Of a DNA stretch of 64,000 nucleotides, positions 17,829 to 27,514 are shown in pieces. Source of the stretch: Novosphingobium malaysiense (lineage in GTDB: Bacteria; Pseudomonadota; Alphaproteobacteria; Sphingomonadales; Sphingomonadaceae). The translations under genes were made by a program, and so were the position numbers. The stretch spans positions 28,210-92,209 of the forward strand of contig NZ_JTDI01000008.1 of the NCBI RefSeq assembly GCF_000802225.1. Reading direction: 5' to 3'. Position 1 is the stretch's first letter. Each line of letters starts with the position of its first letter. The notes under the pieces were generated by a model that made no database searches, was not told the DNA's origin, and saw only the letters and a program-made list of their open reading frames with translations.

Positions 17829-18977
17829 TTAGCCCATCTCTTCCATGCGAACCCAGCGGCGTTCCGTGTTGGCGAGTTCCACGGCCTCGACGAAGCGGTG
17901 CACTGCGGCGGCTTCGGAAAAGCTGGGCGTGCCTTGCTTGCCTTCACGGATGGCGCGCGCCATGTTCACGAACATCGCGTCGTAGGCGAAGAGCGCGCGC
18001 GGTCCCGGTTCCGGTGCGATGCACCCGGGAAGATCGTAAGCCTCGGGCGGGATCTCGATCCTGTGGCAGGTGCGTTCAGGAAGCGCCATCGGACGGGCAT
18101 CGCCTGCGAACAACTGCGCCAGGGGTGCATTGCCGAAAGTGTTGTCGGTCAGGACCAGACGCCCACGGTCTCCCCATACCTCAACGCGCCACCCCTCCGT
18201 ATCCGGCACGCACCAGCCCGCCTGAAGGCTGCCGATCGCGCCGTTCCTCAAACGTAGGCTGGCCGTGCCGAGATCGTGCGTCTGCGGATGCAGGACATCG
18301 CCGTTGGGCAGGTGCCATTCGGGCACCCCTGTGGAGAGTATGCCCGTCGCCTCTTCGACCGGGCCCAGCAGATGCGTCACGAACAGCATTGCGTGGCTAG
18401 CAAAGTTCCGCCAGGCGCTTCCGCCGCTGTTCCTGTCGGCGAGCCAAAAGTAGGGATCGGTAGCACCGGACCAGACACAGTTGCTGTAGCACCGTCCGTT
18501 TTCCGCCCACAAAGGCTGCATTAGCTGCACATTGAATCCGAGCGGACGGCCGATGAAACCCTCATCGATCATCGCCTTCATCTTCTGCGCTTCGGGTATC
18601 CATCGAAATTGGGCATCGACCACGCCGACAACACCTGCGGCAAGCTGGGCATCGCGCATTGCTTCCGCTTCGGCCAAGTTGACCGCGAAGGGCAGCGAGT
18701 TGTAGACGTGCTTGCCGTTCCTCAGCGCCGCCATGACCATGGGATAACGGAACGCAGGGCGCGTGCCAACGTCGATGATGTCGATATCGGGATCGGCGGC
18801 CATCTCCTCATGGTTCCAGTAGGCCTTGGGGATGCCGTATTCCGCCGCCGCCTTCTCGGCAGTTTCCTGATGCGCGGTGCATACGGCGGCGACTTCGACG
18901 CCTTCGATGCGGCGCCAGATCGTCCCGTGTACCTTGAGGCTCCAGTTCGCGCCGATGATCCCGACCTTCAGCGTCAT
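17829..18977 (-). CDS. Gfo/Idh/MocA family oxidoreductase
   Basis: 382 residues. N-terminal Rossmann fold begins MTLKVGIIGANWS, and the dinucleotide domain extends to about residue 120 (GKHVYNSLPFAVNLAEAEAM, resembling the EKP motif region but with SLP in place of EKP). A C-terminal beta-sheet domain follows. The missing Lys of the common EKP catalytic motif is notable. ATG at 18977 has GGGAGAAAGG upstream, so the longer upstream extension is rejected. It lies between PhyH and SDR genes of one operon; substrates in the family are often sugars or cyclic polyols, but here a hydroxylated ring is plausible. Confidence 0.85.
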   Translation of the reverse strand: MTLKVGIIGANWSLKVHGTIWRRIEGVEVAAVCTAHQETAEKAAAEYGIPKAYWNHEEMAADPDIDIIDVGTRPAFRYPMVMAALRNGKHVYNSLPFAVNLAEAEAMRDAQLAAGVVGVVDAQFRWIPEAQKMKAMIDEGFIGRPLGFNVQLMQPLWAENGRCYSNCVWSGATDPYFWLADRNSGGSAWRNFASHAMLFVTHLLGPVEEATGILSTGVPEWHLPNGDVLHPQTHDLGTASLRLRNGAIGSLQAGWCVPDTEGWRVEVWGDRGRLVLTDNTFGNAPLAQLFAGDARPMALPERTCHRIEIPPEAYDLPGCIAPEPGPRALFAYDAMFVNMARAIREGKQGTPSFSEAAAVHRFVEAVELANTERRWVRMEEMG

Positions 18978-19155
18978 GACTGCCTTTCTCCCATGCACGG
19001 CTTTAGTATTCGGTGAGGCTACGTGCACCTCGCTGGCGGTCAAACCGAACGGCAAACGATCGGAATTGCGATGGCACGTCGCCGCCAATACGAAACGGGG
19101 GGGCACCACGATCGGATGCGCCCCCGGTTGCGAGACTTTCAAACCCCGCGAAGGT

Positions 19156-20181
19156 TCAGGGATTGGAACCGATACGCAGCATCGCGGCGCGATCACCCAC
19201 GCGCGTGACAACCAGTTGCTGGCCCGGCTGGATCGCATCGGCATAGTCCTCGAAAGCCTCGCGCTTGCCGGGATGGCGGGTGCGTACGAAGCTATCCCGG
19301 TCGAGCGACAGCGTGACCTGCCCCACGGCCGGATCGGGCGAGGTCACCGTCACGCTGTCCTGCAACGCCGAGTCCACTTTCGCCATGAACGTCGTGGGGT
19401 TCTTGGCCGACTGCACGCGCGTGTCGAAAGTGACGCGCAAACGGTCGGACATGTTTGGCATGCTAGCATGCGGGGCATAAGGGTGGACGACAAGCAGGTC
19501 TCCCGGCTCGAAATCGGCGGTTGCCCAGCTATCAGGATCGATCTCGTCATCGGGGATCGGCCAAGGCGTTTCGCGCGCCAGATTGTGCAGCCAGCCCTTG
19601 TTGTTGTGGCCCACCGCGATCGTCAGCCCGCCAACCTCGCGCGGGCAAGGCGTAAGCGGAATCCACAAGGGCCGATAATCCTGAATTCCCGGCGAGAAGA
19701 AACCGTCCTGATGAACCGGGGTTACCGCGGTCTGCGGCGGATAGAGGCGATACTGCACCACCGGGACCATCGCGGGCTTGTCTCCCAGGATTTTGGTAAG
19801 CAGTTCCTGGTTCTTCGGATAATTGATCAGGCGCTGGGAAATGCCCGCGAAGCATGGCAGCTCTTCCTGCCCGCGAATCGTCGGCTTGCCGGTCCACTTG
19901 GCCTCGACATCGCCCTTGTCGATCAGGCCGAAATCGTCGGCGGCAATCGCCAGCATCGCATCGCGCGCTTCCACCACGGAGTCGGGATCGAGCACATCGC
20001 GGAAGAACAGATAGCCATTTTTTTCGTAGAAGGCGTTGAGCGCGTCGAAATCATCCAGCAGGCCGTTGCAGACTTCGTATTCGCGCGAAGGCCGGATCGC
20101 CATGGTGTCGATATCGACCGCATCGGGCCGGTTGATCGATCCCTCGCCATTCGGCGTGGTGTATTTCATTGCTTCAACCAT
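19156..20181 (-). CDS. phytanoyl-CoA dioxygenase (PhyH) family protein
   Basis: 341 residues of the PhyH Fe(II)/2-oxoglutarate family. HQDGFF gives the HxD iron ligands, a later HPYAPHAS gives the distal His, and RLRVTFDTR supplies the Arg for 2-oxoglutarate. PhyH enzymes 2-hydroxylate branched acyl-CoAs, but the bacterial family is broad. The start at 20181 follows GAGGAGCGAGAGG. First gene of a minus operon, divergent from the carboxylic acid reductase; the shared promoter region has an island-type palindrome at 20323. A 178-base gap separates it from the Idh-type gene. Confidence 0.87.
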   Translation of the reverse strand: MVEAMKYTTPNGEGSINRPDAVDIDTMAIRPSREYEVCNGLLDDFDALNAFYEKNGYLFFRDVLDPDSVVEARDAMLAIAADDFGLIDKGDVEAKWTGKPTIRGQEELPCFAGISQRLINYPKNQELLTKILGDKPAMVPVVQYRLYPPQTAVTPVHQDGFFSPGIQDYRPLWIPLTPCPREVGGLTIAVGHNNKGWLHNLARETPWPIPDDEIDPDSWATADFEPGDLLVVHPYAPHASMPNMSDRLRVTFDTRVQSAKNPTTFMAKVDSALQDSVTVTSPDPAVGQVTLSLDRDSFVRTRHPGKREAFEDYADAIQPGQQLVVTRVGDRAAMLRIGSNP

Positions 20182-20497
20182 CCTCTCGCTCCTCGTTGAT
20201 CACAATCTGGATTCGATATTGCTCCCGCCCGGCGTTCTTGAAACGGATGTTTCTCTACAAACTACGGATTAGAAAATTCTGTAGGCGAACCTGCCGATGG
20301 GCCGCATGAAAAACCACAACCGATCACATTGGCGATACCCATGATCCATCACGGTTCGTGTAAATTTTATTATTTATATTCATAATCTTGCACAAACATG
20401 TTGGCCTGCAAAAATCGTCGGTTCAATGTTGCAACTGCCCCATGCACGGCACACACTCTCCCCCTCCGACAACGAATTTCAAATGAGGGGAGAAGCC
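20182..20497. other. divergent promoter region between phyH-like and CAR genes
   Basis: 316 bases without a credible gene. The part at 20350-20400 is strikingly AT-rich (GTAAATTTTATTATTTATA) against a GC-rich background, as expected for promoter or UP-type sequence. It holds one copy of the 14-bp palindrome. No riboswitch-like fold was recognised. Confidence 0.6.
20323..20336. promoter_or_regulatory. 14-bp palindromic operator-like site 4
   Basis: ATCACATTGGCGAT, matching the island motif with one change in the right half (GGCGAT for TGCGAT). It is placed between the divergent phyH-like and CAR genes. Confidence 0.45.
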
Positions 20498-23400
20498 ATG
20501 GAAGTCATGGATGCCGAGAGCGGAGTCATGCCGAGCGATCCCGATGTGGTTGCCTTCGTCCGCCGGCCGGACACGTGCCTTAGCGCGATGATCGAGAAAG
20601 CGCTCGATTCCTATGCCGGGCGCGATGCATTAGCCTGGCGCCCCACGCGTTCAGGCGTGTTGAGCGATACCTTCGAAGTCATGACCTACAAGGACCTGGC
20701 AAGGCGCGTCCGCTCCGTGGCGACGGCGCTCGCCAAAGACCCCGATCTGGGTCTGAAAGCCGGCGACCCGATCGGGATCATGGCCTTTGCCAACGTCGAC
20801 TTCGTCACCCTCAATCTCGCGCTGGGCCTCTGCGGTGGCGTTATCGCGCCGCTGCAGACCTCCGCCAGCATGGAAGCACTGACCGGGCTGGTCAGGGAAC
20901 TGGCAGCGCCCTGCCTCGCCGCATCGCTCGAACATCTCGAAGCGATCACCACGCTCGCCATCGCAAGCGAAAAAACGCGCGCAATCCTTATCTTCGACCA
21001 CGATGGCCTCGACGAAGATGCCCGGGCCGCGATCGCCGCCGCCCAGCAACGCCTAGACGCGGAAAAGCCCGGCTGCCTGATCCTGCCGTTTTCCGAAGTG
21101 ATCGCACGCGGCGAAAAGCTGCCGCCGCTCGATCCCTTCGTTCCGGCGCCGGGCGAGGACCCCTTGGCTCTGATCTATTACACCTCGGGCAGCACCGGCA
21201 CACCAAAGGGCGTTATGTACACGCAGAAGCTGGTGAAGCTGGGCTATTCGATAGCCCGCGACCATGCCCCGATCGTCCTGCACTATCAGCCGCTCAACCA
21301 CTCCTTCGGGATGTCCTTCATCGCCATGGCCCTCGCCAGCGGCGGCACGTCCTACTTTACCGCCAAGAGCGACCTGTCGACGCTGCTGAGCGACATGAAG
21401 ATGGTCCGCCCGACGACCATGGCTCTCGTCCCGCGCATATCGGAAATGCTGTTCCAGCGTTTCCATGCCGACTACGCCGACGAGATCGCACGCGACGAGG
21501 ATGCCGCAATGGCGCGGTTCCGCGAAGACGTTCTCGGGGGGCGGATGACCGACATCGTCACCGGGGCCGCACCTACTTCGCCGGAACTTCGCGACTTCAT
21601 CGAGAAGATGACCGGTCTCACACTGATGGAAGGGTACGGCTGCACCGAAGCAGGCGGCTCGATCACCTTCAACGACCGGGTGATGCGCCCGCCCGTGCTC
21701 GAATACCGCCTGATCGACGTGCCCGAGCTCGGCTATTTCACTACCGATACGCCCCATCCGCGCGGCGAGCTCATCCTCAAGAGCGATGCGATGTTCGCCG
21801 GGTACTTCGCGCGTCCGGACCTCACGGCAAAGGCCTTCGACGACGAGGGGTTCTACCATACCGGCGACATTATGGCCGAGATCGAACCCGACCACCTCGT
21901 CTACCTCGACCGCACCAACAACGTGATGAAGCTGTCGCAGGGCGAATTCGTACCGGTCGCGTTGCTGGAATCGCTCTATGCGGGCGGTGATCCGGTGATC
22001 CGCCAGATCTATCTCTATGGCAATTCGACGCGGGCTTTCCTGCTCGGCGTGGCCGTGCCCAACATGGATGCCCTGCCCGAGGGAATCGGTGATGAGGAAA
22101 TCAAGGCCCGCATGCTCCAGGCTCTGGAACGCATCGCCAGGGCCAACGAACGCCATTCCTACGAAGTCCCGCGCGACCTGATTATAGAGCATGAGCCGTT
22201 CTCTCCCGAAAACGGCCTGCTTGCGGGCGTCGGCAAGTACATGCGCCCCGCCTTCAAGGCGCGATACGGAGAGCAGCTCGAAGCGCTCTATGAAGAAATC
22301 GCTCGCAGTCAGGACCGCGAGCTGCAGGAATTGCGCAGAACCGGCCGCACCTTCCCAGTTCTCGAAACCGTGTGCCGGGCGGCCGGCGCCGTACTGGGCG
22401 GCAAGACCGTTGCCCTTTCCGAGACAGGCTCCTTCGCGTCGTCGGGTGGGGATTCGCTTTCAGCACTGTCCCTCTCGCTGCTTTTGGAGGACATCTACGA
22501 ACTGCCCGTCGAAGTCAGCGCGATCCTCCATCCCTCGGGCACGTACGGGCTGCTTGCCGCGGAAATCGAGGAGAAGCTGGGCGGCGGTGCGAAGCGACGC
22601 GACGCCGTGGCCGTTCATGGCGCGGACCTCACCGTGCTCAAGGCGGCCGACCTGACGCTCGACAAGTTCATAGACGCCGAGATCCTTGGCGCCGCCACCG
22701 GCCTGCCCGCGCCGCCCGACGCTGAACCAGAGGTGGTGCTTCTCACCGGTGTCACCGGCTTCCTAGGCCGTTTCATGTGCCTGGAATGGCTGCGTCGGCT
22801 GGAGCGCAACGGCAAGGGCAAGGTGGTCTGCGTGGCGCGCGGTGCCGATGACGACGATGCCCGCCGCCGCGTCCTGGCAGGCTTTGAAGGCGGTGATGGC
22901 GCACTGGCGGCGGAAGTGGCCCGGCTGGGCGAAGGCCGGCTGGCCGTCTTCGCAGGCGATCTTGCCGCACCCCGGCTGGGTCTCACCGCGACATGCTGGC
23001 AGGCGCTGTGCGACCAGGTGGACCTCATTGCTCACCCTGGCGCCTTCGTGAACCACAAGCTGCCCTACCGCCAGCTGTTCGGAGCCAACACAGCAGGCAC
23101 GGCCGAACTGATCGCGCTGGCTCTCACCACGCGCAAGAAGCGCTTCGCCCATGTCTCTACCATCGCCACGACATACAACGATGGTCATCGCGCGGATGAA
23201 AACGGCTACATCGACAGCGCCATTCCCGAATGGCATGTAAGCGACGCCTACGCCGACGGCTATGGGTCGTCCAAATGGGCCGCAGAAGTGCTGCTGGCCA
23301 GAGCCAATGAGCAATATGGCCTACCCGTTTCGGTCTACCGTTCGAACATGATCATGGCACCCGGCGAGTTCTCCGGTCAGCTCAATGTGCCCGATATCTT

Positions 23401-23914
23401 CACTCGCCTGCTGCTGAGCCTGGCGCTGACCCGGCTGGCCCCCGCCAGCTTCTATTCGGGCGATTCCGCGCGGGCCCATTACGAAGGCCTGCCGGTCGAT
23501 TTCCTGGCCCGCGCCATCGTGACCATTGCCGAAGACAACCGCGCGGGGTTCCATACCTTCCACACGATCAACCCGCACGATGACGGGATCTCGACCGACA
23601 CTTTCGTCGACTGGATCGGTGAAGCGGGCATTCCGATCGAACGGATCGCGGACTACGACGAATGGGTCACGCGTTTCGGGACGGCCCTGCGCGCCCTGCC
23701 TGAAAAGCAGCGGCAAGCCTCGATCCTGCCGTTGATGGACGCGTACAAGCACCCGTCCCCGGCGATCCCCGACTTCCGCGATCAGGCACCTAACTTCCGC
23801 CAGGCGGTTGCCGAATCGCAAGTGAACGGAGACGGCGCGATCCCTCATCTCACGCCGGCATTGATTGCTCGGTATCTGGAGGACCTGAAGGCCACCGGCC
23901 TGCTCACCTCCTGA
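20498..23914 (+). CDS. car: carboxylic acid reductase (A-T-R three-domain enzyme)
   Basis: 1138 residues, close to the usual 1170 of carboxylic acid reductases. The adenylation domain occupies about residues 1-620 with YYTSGSTGTPKGV; the thiolation domain has GGDSLSALSLS with the phosphopantetheine Ser near residue 652; the reductase domain starts with the NADPH loop LTGVTGFLGR near 748 and includes a YGSSKWAAE motif with the catalytic Tyr and Lys. It reduces a free acid to the aldehyde using ATP and NADPH and needs a phosphopantetheinyl transferase, which is not in the window. ATG at 20498 follows GAGGGGAG; two earlier in-frame ATGs are less well placed. Confidence 0.93.
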   Translation: MEVMDAESGVMPSDPDVVAFVRRPDTCLSAMIEKALDSYAGRDALAWRPTRSGVLSDTFEVMTYKDLARRVRSVATALAKDPDLGLKAGDPIGIMAFANVDFVTLNLALGLCGGVIAPLQTSASMEALTGLVRELAAPCLAASLEHLEAITTLAIASEKTRAILIFDHDGLDEDARAAIAAAQQRLDAEKPGCLILPFSEVIARGEKLPPLDPFVPAPGEDPLALIYYTSGSTGTPKGVMYTQKLVKLGYSIARDHAPIVLHYQPLNHSFGMSFIAMALASGGTSYFTAKSDLSTLLSDMKMVRPTTMALVPRISEMLFQRFHADYADEIARDEDAAMARFREDVLGGRMTDIVTGAAPTSPELRDFIEKMTGLTLMEGYGCTEAGGSITFNDRVMRPPVLEYRLIDVPELGYFTTDTPHPRGELILKSDAMFAGYFARPDLTAKAFDDEGFYHTGDIMAEIEPDHLVYLDRTNNVMKLSQGEFVPVALLESLYAGGDPVIRQIYLYGNSTRAFLLGVAVPNMDALPEGIGDEEIKARMLQALERIARANERHSYEVPRDLIIEHEPFSPENGLLAGVGKYMRPAFKARYGEQLEALYEEIARSQDRELQELRRTGRTFPVLETVCRAAGAVLGGKTVALSETGSFASSGGDSLSALSLSLLLEDIYELPVEVSAILHPSGTYGLLAAEIEEKLGGGAKRRDAVAVHGADLTVLKAADLTLDKFIDAEILGAATGLPAPPDAEPEVVLLTGVTGFLGRFMCLEWLRRLERNGKGKVVCVARGADDDDARRRVLAGFEGGDGALAAEVARLGEGRLAVFAGDLAAPRLGLTATCWQALCDQVDLIAHPGAFVNHKLPYRQLFGANTAGTAELIALALTTRKKRFAHVSTIATTYNDGHRADENGYIDSAIPEWHVSDAYADGYGSSKWAAEVLLARANEQYGLPVSVYRSNMIMAPGEFSGQLNVPDIFTRLLLSLALTRLAPASFYSGDSARAHYEGLPVDFLARAIVTIAEDNRAGFHTFHTINPHDDGISTDTFVDWIGEAGIPIERIADYDEWVTRFGTALRALPEKQRQASILPLMDAYKHPSPAIPDFRDQAPNFRQAVAESQVNGDGAIPHLTPALIARYLEDLKATGLLTS

Positions 23915-23946
23915 ACCGCACAGTCAACCCACCCGAACCCGGGGCG

Positions 23947-23960
23947 ATCATCATTGCGAT
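23947..23960. promoter_or_regulatory. 14-bp palindromic operator-like site 5
   Basis: ATCATCATTGCGAT, with an exact right half (TGCGAT) and ATC on the left, in the 157-bp gap after the CAR gene and 112 bases before the hydrolase start. It marks a probable promoter for the hydrolase-P450-ACAD-kinase operon. Confidence 0.5.
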
Positions 23961-24071
23961 AGATCACCGCAGGTTCTGGCGAAGAGAGCTCGATAAAGCG
24001 CAAACAGCACTTATGCCGTGCTGCCTTGCGCCGAACGCGAGCCTGCAAATCGCCCCGGTCAGGAGAATATG

Positions 24072-25070
24072 ATGAAACAACAGTCCGTCCGCATCGATGT
24101 CGCCACGTCCATCGGCGCGGCCAGCCCTCAGGAAATCGCGGGCACTGTCTATTTCCCGGACGGCTTCGAGCCGGGTGAACGGCCTCTCGTCATCTTCGCC
24201 GCGCCTGGCGGCGGCTATAGCCAGCATTATTACAACATGCAGATCGAGGGGCACGAAGGTTATTCGGAAGCCGAATACCACACGGCCCGGGGCACGGTGT
24301 TCGTGAGCATGGACCATCTCGGCGTCGGGGAGAGCAGCCTGGATCTGCAGAACGCACTGACAATCGAGCAGGCCGCGGATTCAAACCACATGTTCGTGAG
24401 CGAAGTCCTGGGCAGGCTGAAGGCGGGCACCTTGAGCGAAGAGCTTCCGGCCCTCGCCAATCCGTTTGTCGTGGGCATCGGGCAATCGATGGGCGGCGGC
24501 GTGACCATCATCATGCAGAGCCGCAACGCAACTTTCGATGCGATCGCCGTGCTGGGCAAGAGCGCGCTGCACACCACTCTGCCGCAGCCGACATTCGAGC
24601 TGTTCGAAGTCCAGCGCTCGATCTTCTACTTCACGCGGACGACCCCTCTCGACGAGCTATCGGTCCAGTTCACATCCGAGAAGATCCCCGACTTCCTCTA
24701 TCCCTTCCATTGGCCAGAGGAAGAACCCGGTGTCGTGGCCGCAGACATGGAAGGCGGCTATCCCTTGCGCGAGAACCCGCCGAAGTTCGGCAGCGCTACC
24801 ACGCCCGCCTATGCCGTGGCGATGATGTCGCCTGCCTTCCTCACGCCCGATGCCGCGCGGGTGAAAGTTCCGGTCCTCGTCGCGGGCGGCGAGCGGGACG
24901 TGATGCCCGACGTGCGGCGCGAGCCCACCGCTTTCATCAACAGTGACGACATCTCTGTGTTCGTCGTCAAGCGCATGGCCCACATGCACAACTTCGCGCC
25001 CACTCGCCGCCTGCTCTGGCAGCGCGTGGCCGATTGGTCGGACATGCTGGCCCGGCGCGAAACGGCCTGA
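24072..25070 (+). CDS. alpha/beta hydrolase
   Basis: 332 residues. The nucleophile elbow is GIGQSMGGG (GxSxG), an Asp follows in AGGERD, and a C-terminal His lies in the AHMHNF segment, giving a complete catalytic triad. The oxyanion region is APGGGYS. It may cleave an ester or thioester in the cytoplasm; no signal peptide is visible. ATG at 24072 has AGGAG six bases upstream; the ATG three bases earlier is too close to it. It leads a four-gene operon with a P450, an acyl-CoA dehydrogenase and a kinase-like gene. Confidence 0.85.
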   Translation: MKQQSVRIDVATSIGAASPQEIAGTVYFPDGFEPGERPLVIFAAPGGGYSQHYYNMQIEGHEGYSEAEYHTARGTVFVSMDHLGVGESSLDLQNALTIEQAADSNHMFVSEVLGRLKAGTLSEELPALANPFVVGIGQSMGGGVTIIMQSRNATFDAIAVLGKSALHTTLPQPTFELFEVQRSIFYFTRTTPLDELSVQFTSEKIPDFLYPFHWPEEEPGVVAADMEGGYPLRENPPKFGSATTPAYAVAMMSPAFLTPDAARVKVPVLVAGGERDVMPDVRREPTAFINSDDISVFVVKRMAHMHNFAPTRRLLWQRVADWSDMLARRETA

Positions 25071-25105
25071 CACCCGGACGCCTGCCCCCGAACGGAAGAG
25101 CAAGA

Positions 25106-26299
25106 ATGATCACTGTCGATCCCAATTCGCCCGAGGCCCTGACCAACCGGGCCGCCTTCCACAACCGGCTGCGCGAGGAGTGCCCGGTCGCCCGGTCGGC
25201 CGATGGCCAGTTCTATTCCGTAGCCGGATACGACAATGTGAAACAGGTGCTGGAAGACAACGCGCATTTCACCAAGGAATGGGGTAGTCAGCTCGTCCGC
25301 ATGGAACGGGGGGTCGCGCTCAACCAGGACCCGCCCCATTTCGACGATTTCCGCCGCATCTACACTGCCTACATGTCGCCCGCCGGGGTCAAGCGCTGGG
25401 CTGCGGACTGCGAGCGGATCGCCCATGAAGTGATCGACAGCTTCGTCGCAAGGGGCTCCGGCGACCTGCAGGAGCTGTTCGCCAAGCCGGTTCCGGCCAA
25501 GGTCACCGCGCGCGCGCTGGGCTTTCCGGAAGACGCGGTCGATCGCTACCGCCGGTGGACCGACGCCTTCCTCGACGCGATGATCCGTGACCCGGAAGAA
25601 CAGGTCCGCATCATCGGCGAAATGAATGCGTTCTTCGAGGAACAGTTCGAACGCAAGCGCCAGCAGCTGCGCGACGCCGGAATCGAGGCCCCCACCCGCG
25701 ACCACGTCGGATCGGTTATCGACGACAGCCTCACGTCGGTCCTGATGACGACGCTCTATCGCGGCAGGTATCTCACCACCAACGAACTGTGCCGTACAGT
25801 TCGTGGCTTCTTCATCGGCGGAGTGGACACCACGGGCGCGCTGATGCTCAACACGCTGAGCCATTTGCTGGAGCAGCCGGAACTGTGGGACCGCGTCAAG
25901 GCGGATCCCGAACTCGTCGATACCGCGATCGAGGAAGCGCTGCGCATCACGCCGCCGACACTGGGCATGTTCCGTGGCACGCGATGCCCGGTTTCAATGG
26001 CAGGCGAGACGATACCAGCCGAAGAGCGCGTGCTCTATTCGATCCTCAGCGCCAACCGCGACCCCGCCCACTTCGAGGATCCGGAAACCTTCCGGCTCGA
26101 CCGGAAACGCAATCCACACCTGGCCTTCGGCGCAGGCGCACACTTCTGCCCCGGCGCATGGACAGCGCGCATGGAGGCCGGCATCGTCCTGCGCATCTTC
26201 ATCGAGCGGTTGCCAAAGCTGCGGCTGGCCGGGCCCATCACCCACTACGAGGCGATCAACTTCTGGATCGTCAGGCACTTTCCCGCCGCCTGGGATTGA
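25106..26299 (+). CDS. cytochrome P450
   Basis: 397 residues. I-helix FFIGGVDTTGA, K-helix EEALR and haem loop FGAGAHFCPGA are all intact. A soluble bacterial class I enzyme is expected; the ferredoxin partner is not nearby. It starts 35 bases after the hydrolase and is followed after 45 bases by the acyl-CoA dehydrogenase. In this operon it may place the hydroxyl that the ACAD/kinase pair later handles; that link is inference. Confidence 0.93.
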   Translation: MITVDPNSPEALTNRAAFHNRLREECPVARSADGQFYSVAGYDNVKQVLEDNAHFTKEWGSQLVRMERGVALNQDPPHFDDFRRIYTAYMSPAGVKRWAADCERIAHEVIDSFVARGSGDLQELFAKPVPAKVTARALGFPEDAVDRYRRWTDAFLDAMIRDPEEQVRIIGEMNAFFEEQFERKRQQLRDAGIEAPTRDHVGSVIDDSLTSVLMTTLYRGRYLTTNELCRTVRGFFIGGVDTTGALMLNTLSHLLEQPELWDRVKADPELVDTAIEEALRITPPTLGMFRGTRCPVSMAGETIPAEERVLYSILSANRDPAHFEDPETFRLDRKRNPHLAFGAGAHFCPGAWTARMEAGIVLRIFIERLPKLRLAGPITHYEAINFWIVRHFPAAWD

Positions 26300-26344
26300 T
26301 GGGAGCAGACTTTCAACTACCAGTTCAACCAGACAGGACAACGC

Positions 26345-27514
26345 ATGACGCACCGCGCAACGTCTATCGCGGACAAAGTAGAAGCCTTTGTCCGCGAAAC
26401 CGTAATTCCATACGAGAAGGACCCGCGCACAAAAGGCGATGGCCATGGTCCGGATGATGCGCTCGTGCATGAAATGCGGGCCAAAGCACGGGAAGCCGGT
26501 GTCCTGACTCCGCACATCCTTGATGACGGAACCCACCTCTCTCAGCGCGAAACGGCGATCGTTCTGATCCGCTCCGGCCTCTCTCCGCTGGGACCTCTGG
26601 CGTGCAACACCATGGCTCCTGACGAAGGTAACATGTACCTGCTCGGCCATGTCGCATCGAAGGACCAAAAGCAGCGCTTCCTCGCCCCGCTGGTCAGCGG
26701 AGAAGCGCGCTCGGCATTCCTGATGACCGAACCAGCCGACATAAACGGCGCCGGTTCGGATCCGATGATGATGAAGACAACCTGCAAACAGGACGGCAAT
26801 CACTGGATCATCAATGGCCGCAAGCGCTTCATTACCGGATACAAAGGCGCAAAGGTCGGGATTGTCATGGCCAAGGCCGCAGAAGGCGCATGCATGTTCC
26901 TGCTCGATCTGCCCAATGACGCGATTTCCATAACGGATGTTCCCGACACCATCGACAGTTCGATGCCTGGTGGTCATGCAGAACTGGCCATCGAAAACTT
27001 GCGCCTTCCTGCAAGCCAAATGCTCGGGCACGCCGGCGAAGGTTTCTCCTATGCGCAAGTTCGCCTGTCCCCCGCGCGTCTGTCGCACTGCATGCGCTGG
27101 CTTGGCAGCTGCATCCGCGCGCAGGAAATCGCCAGCGAATATGCGTGCCGCCGCGAAGCATTTGGCAAGTCGCTCATCGATCACGAAGGCGTCGGCTTTA
27201 TGCTCGCGGAAAACCGCATCCTGATCAAACAAAGTGAATTGATGATCGATTGGGCCGCGAGCGTGCTCGACACAGGAAGCCTCGGTACTGCAGAAAGTTC
27301 CATGGCCAAGGTTTCGGTTTCCGAAGCGCTAATGAAGATCGCCGACAATTGCGTGCAGGTCATGGGGGGAACCGGCGTCACCGGCGATACGGTGGTCGAA
27401 CAGATCTTCCGCGAGGTGCGCGCCTTCCGCATCTACGACGGCCCGACGGAAGTTCACAAATGGTCGCTCGCCAAGAAGATCAAACGCCAAACGCTCAAAC
27501 GGATTAAGCCGTGA
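26345..27514 (+). CDS. acyl-CoA dehydrogenase, ACAD10/11-LvaC type
   Basis: 389 residues. The FAD/substrate segment is MTEPADINGAGSD, the Arg-rich C-terminal domain includes FGKSLIDHEGVGFMLAE, and the end reads IYDGPTEVHKWSLAKKI. The DGPTEVH motif is typical of the ACAD10/11 group, whose animal members act with a fused aminoglycoside-phosphotransferase-like kinase. Here the kinase-like protein is the next gene, overlapping by GTGA. In this family ACAD and kinase together convert 4-hydroxyacyl-CoA through a 4-phosphoryl intermediate to an acyl-CoA usable in beta-oxidation (ACAD11; LvaC in Pseudomonas putida). The function is inferred from family and pairing. Confidence 0.85.
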   Translation: MTHRATSIADKVEAFVRETVIPYEKDPRTKGDGHGPDDALVHEMRAKAREAGVLTPHILDDGTHLSQRETAIVLIRSGLSPLGPLACNTMAPDEGNMYLLGHVASKDQKQRFLAPLVSGEARSAFLMTEPADINGAGSDPMMMKTTCKQDGNHWIINGRKRFITGYKGAKVGIVMAKAAEGACMFLLDLPNDAISITDVPDTIDSSMPGGHAELAIENLRLPASQMLGHAGEGFSYAQVRLSPARLSHCMRWLGSCIRAQEIASEYACRREAFGKSLIDHEGVGFMLAENRILIKQSELMIDWAASVLDTGSLGTAESSMAKVSVSEALMKIADNCVQVMGGTGVTGDTVVEQIFREVRAFRIYDGPTEVHKWSLAKKIKRQTLKRIKP

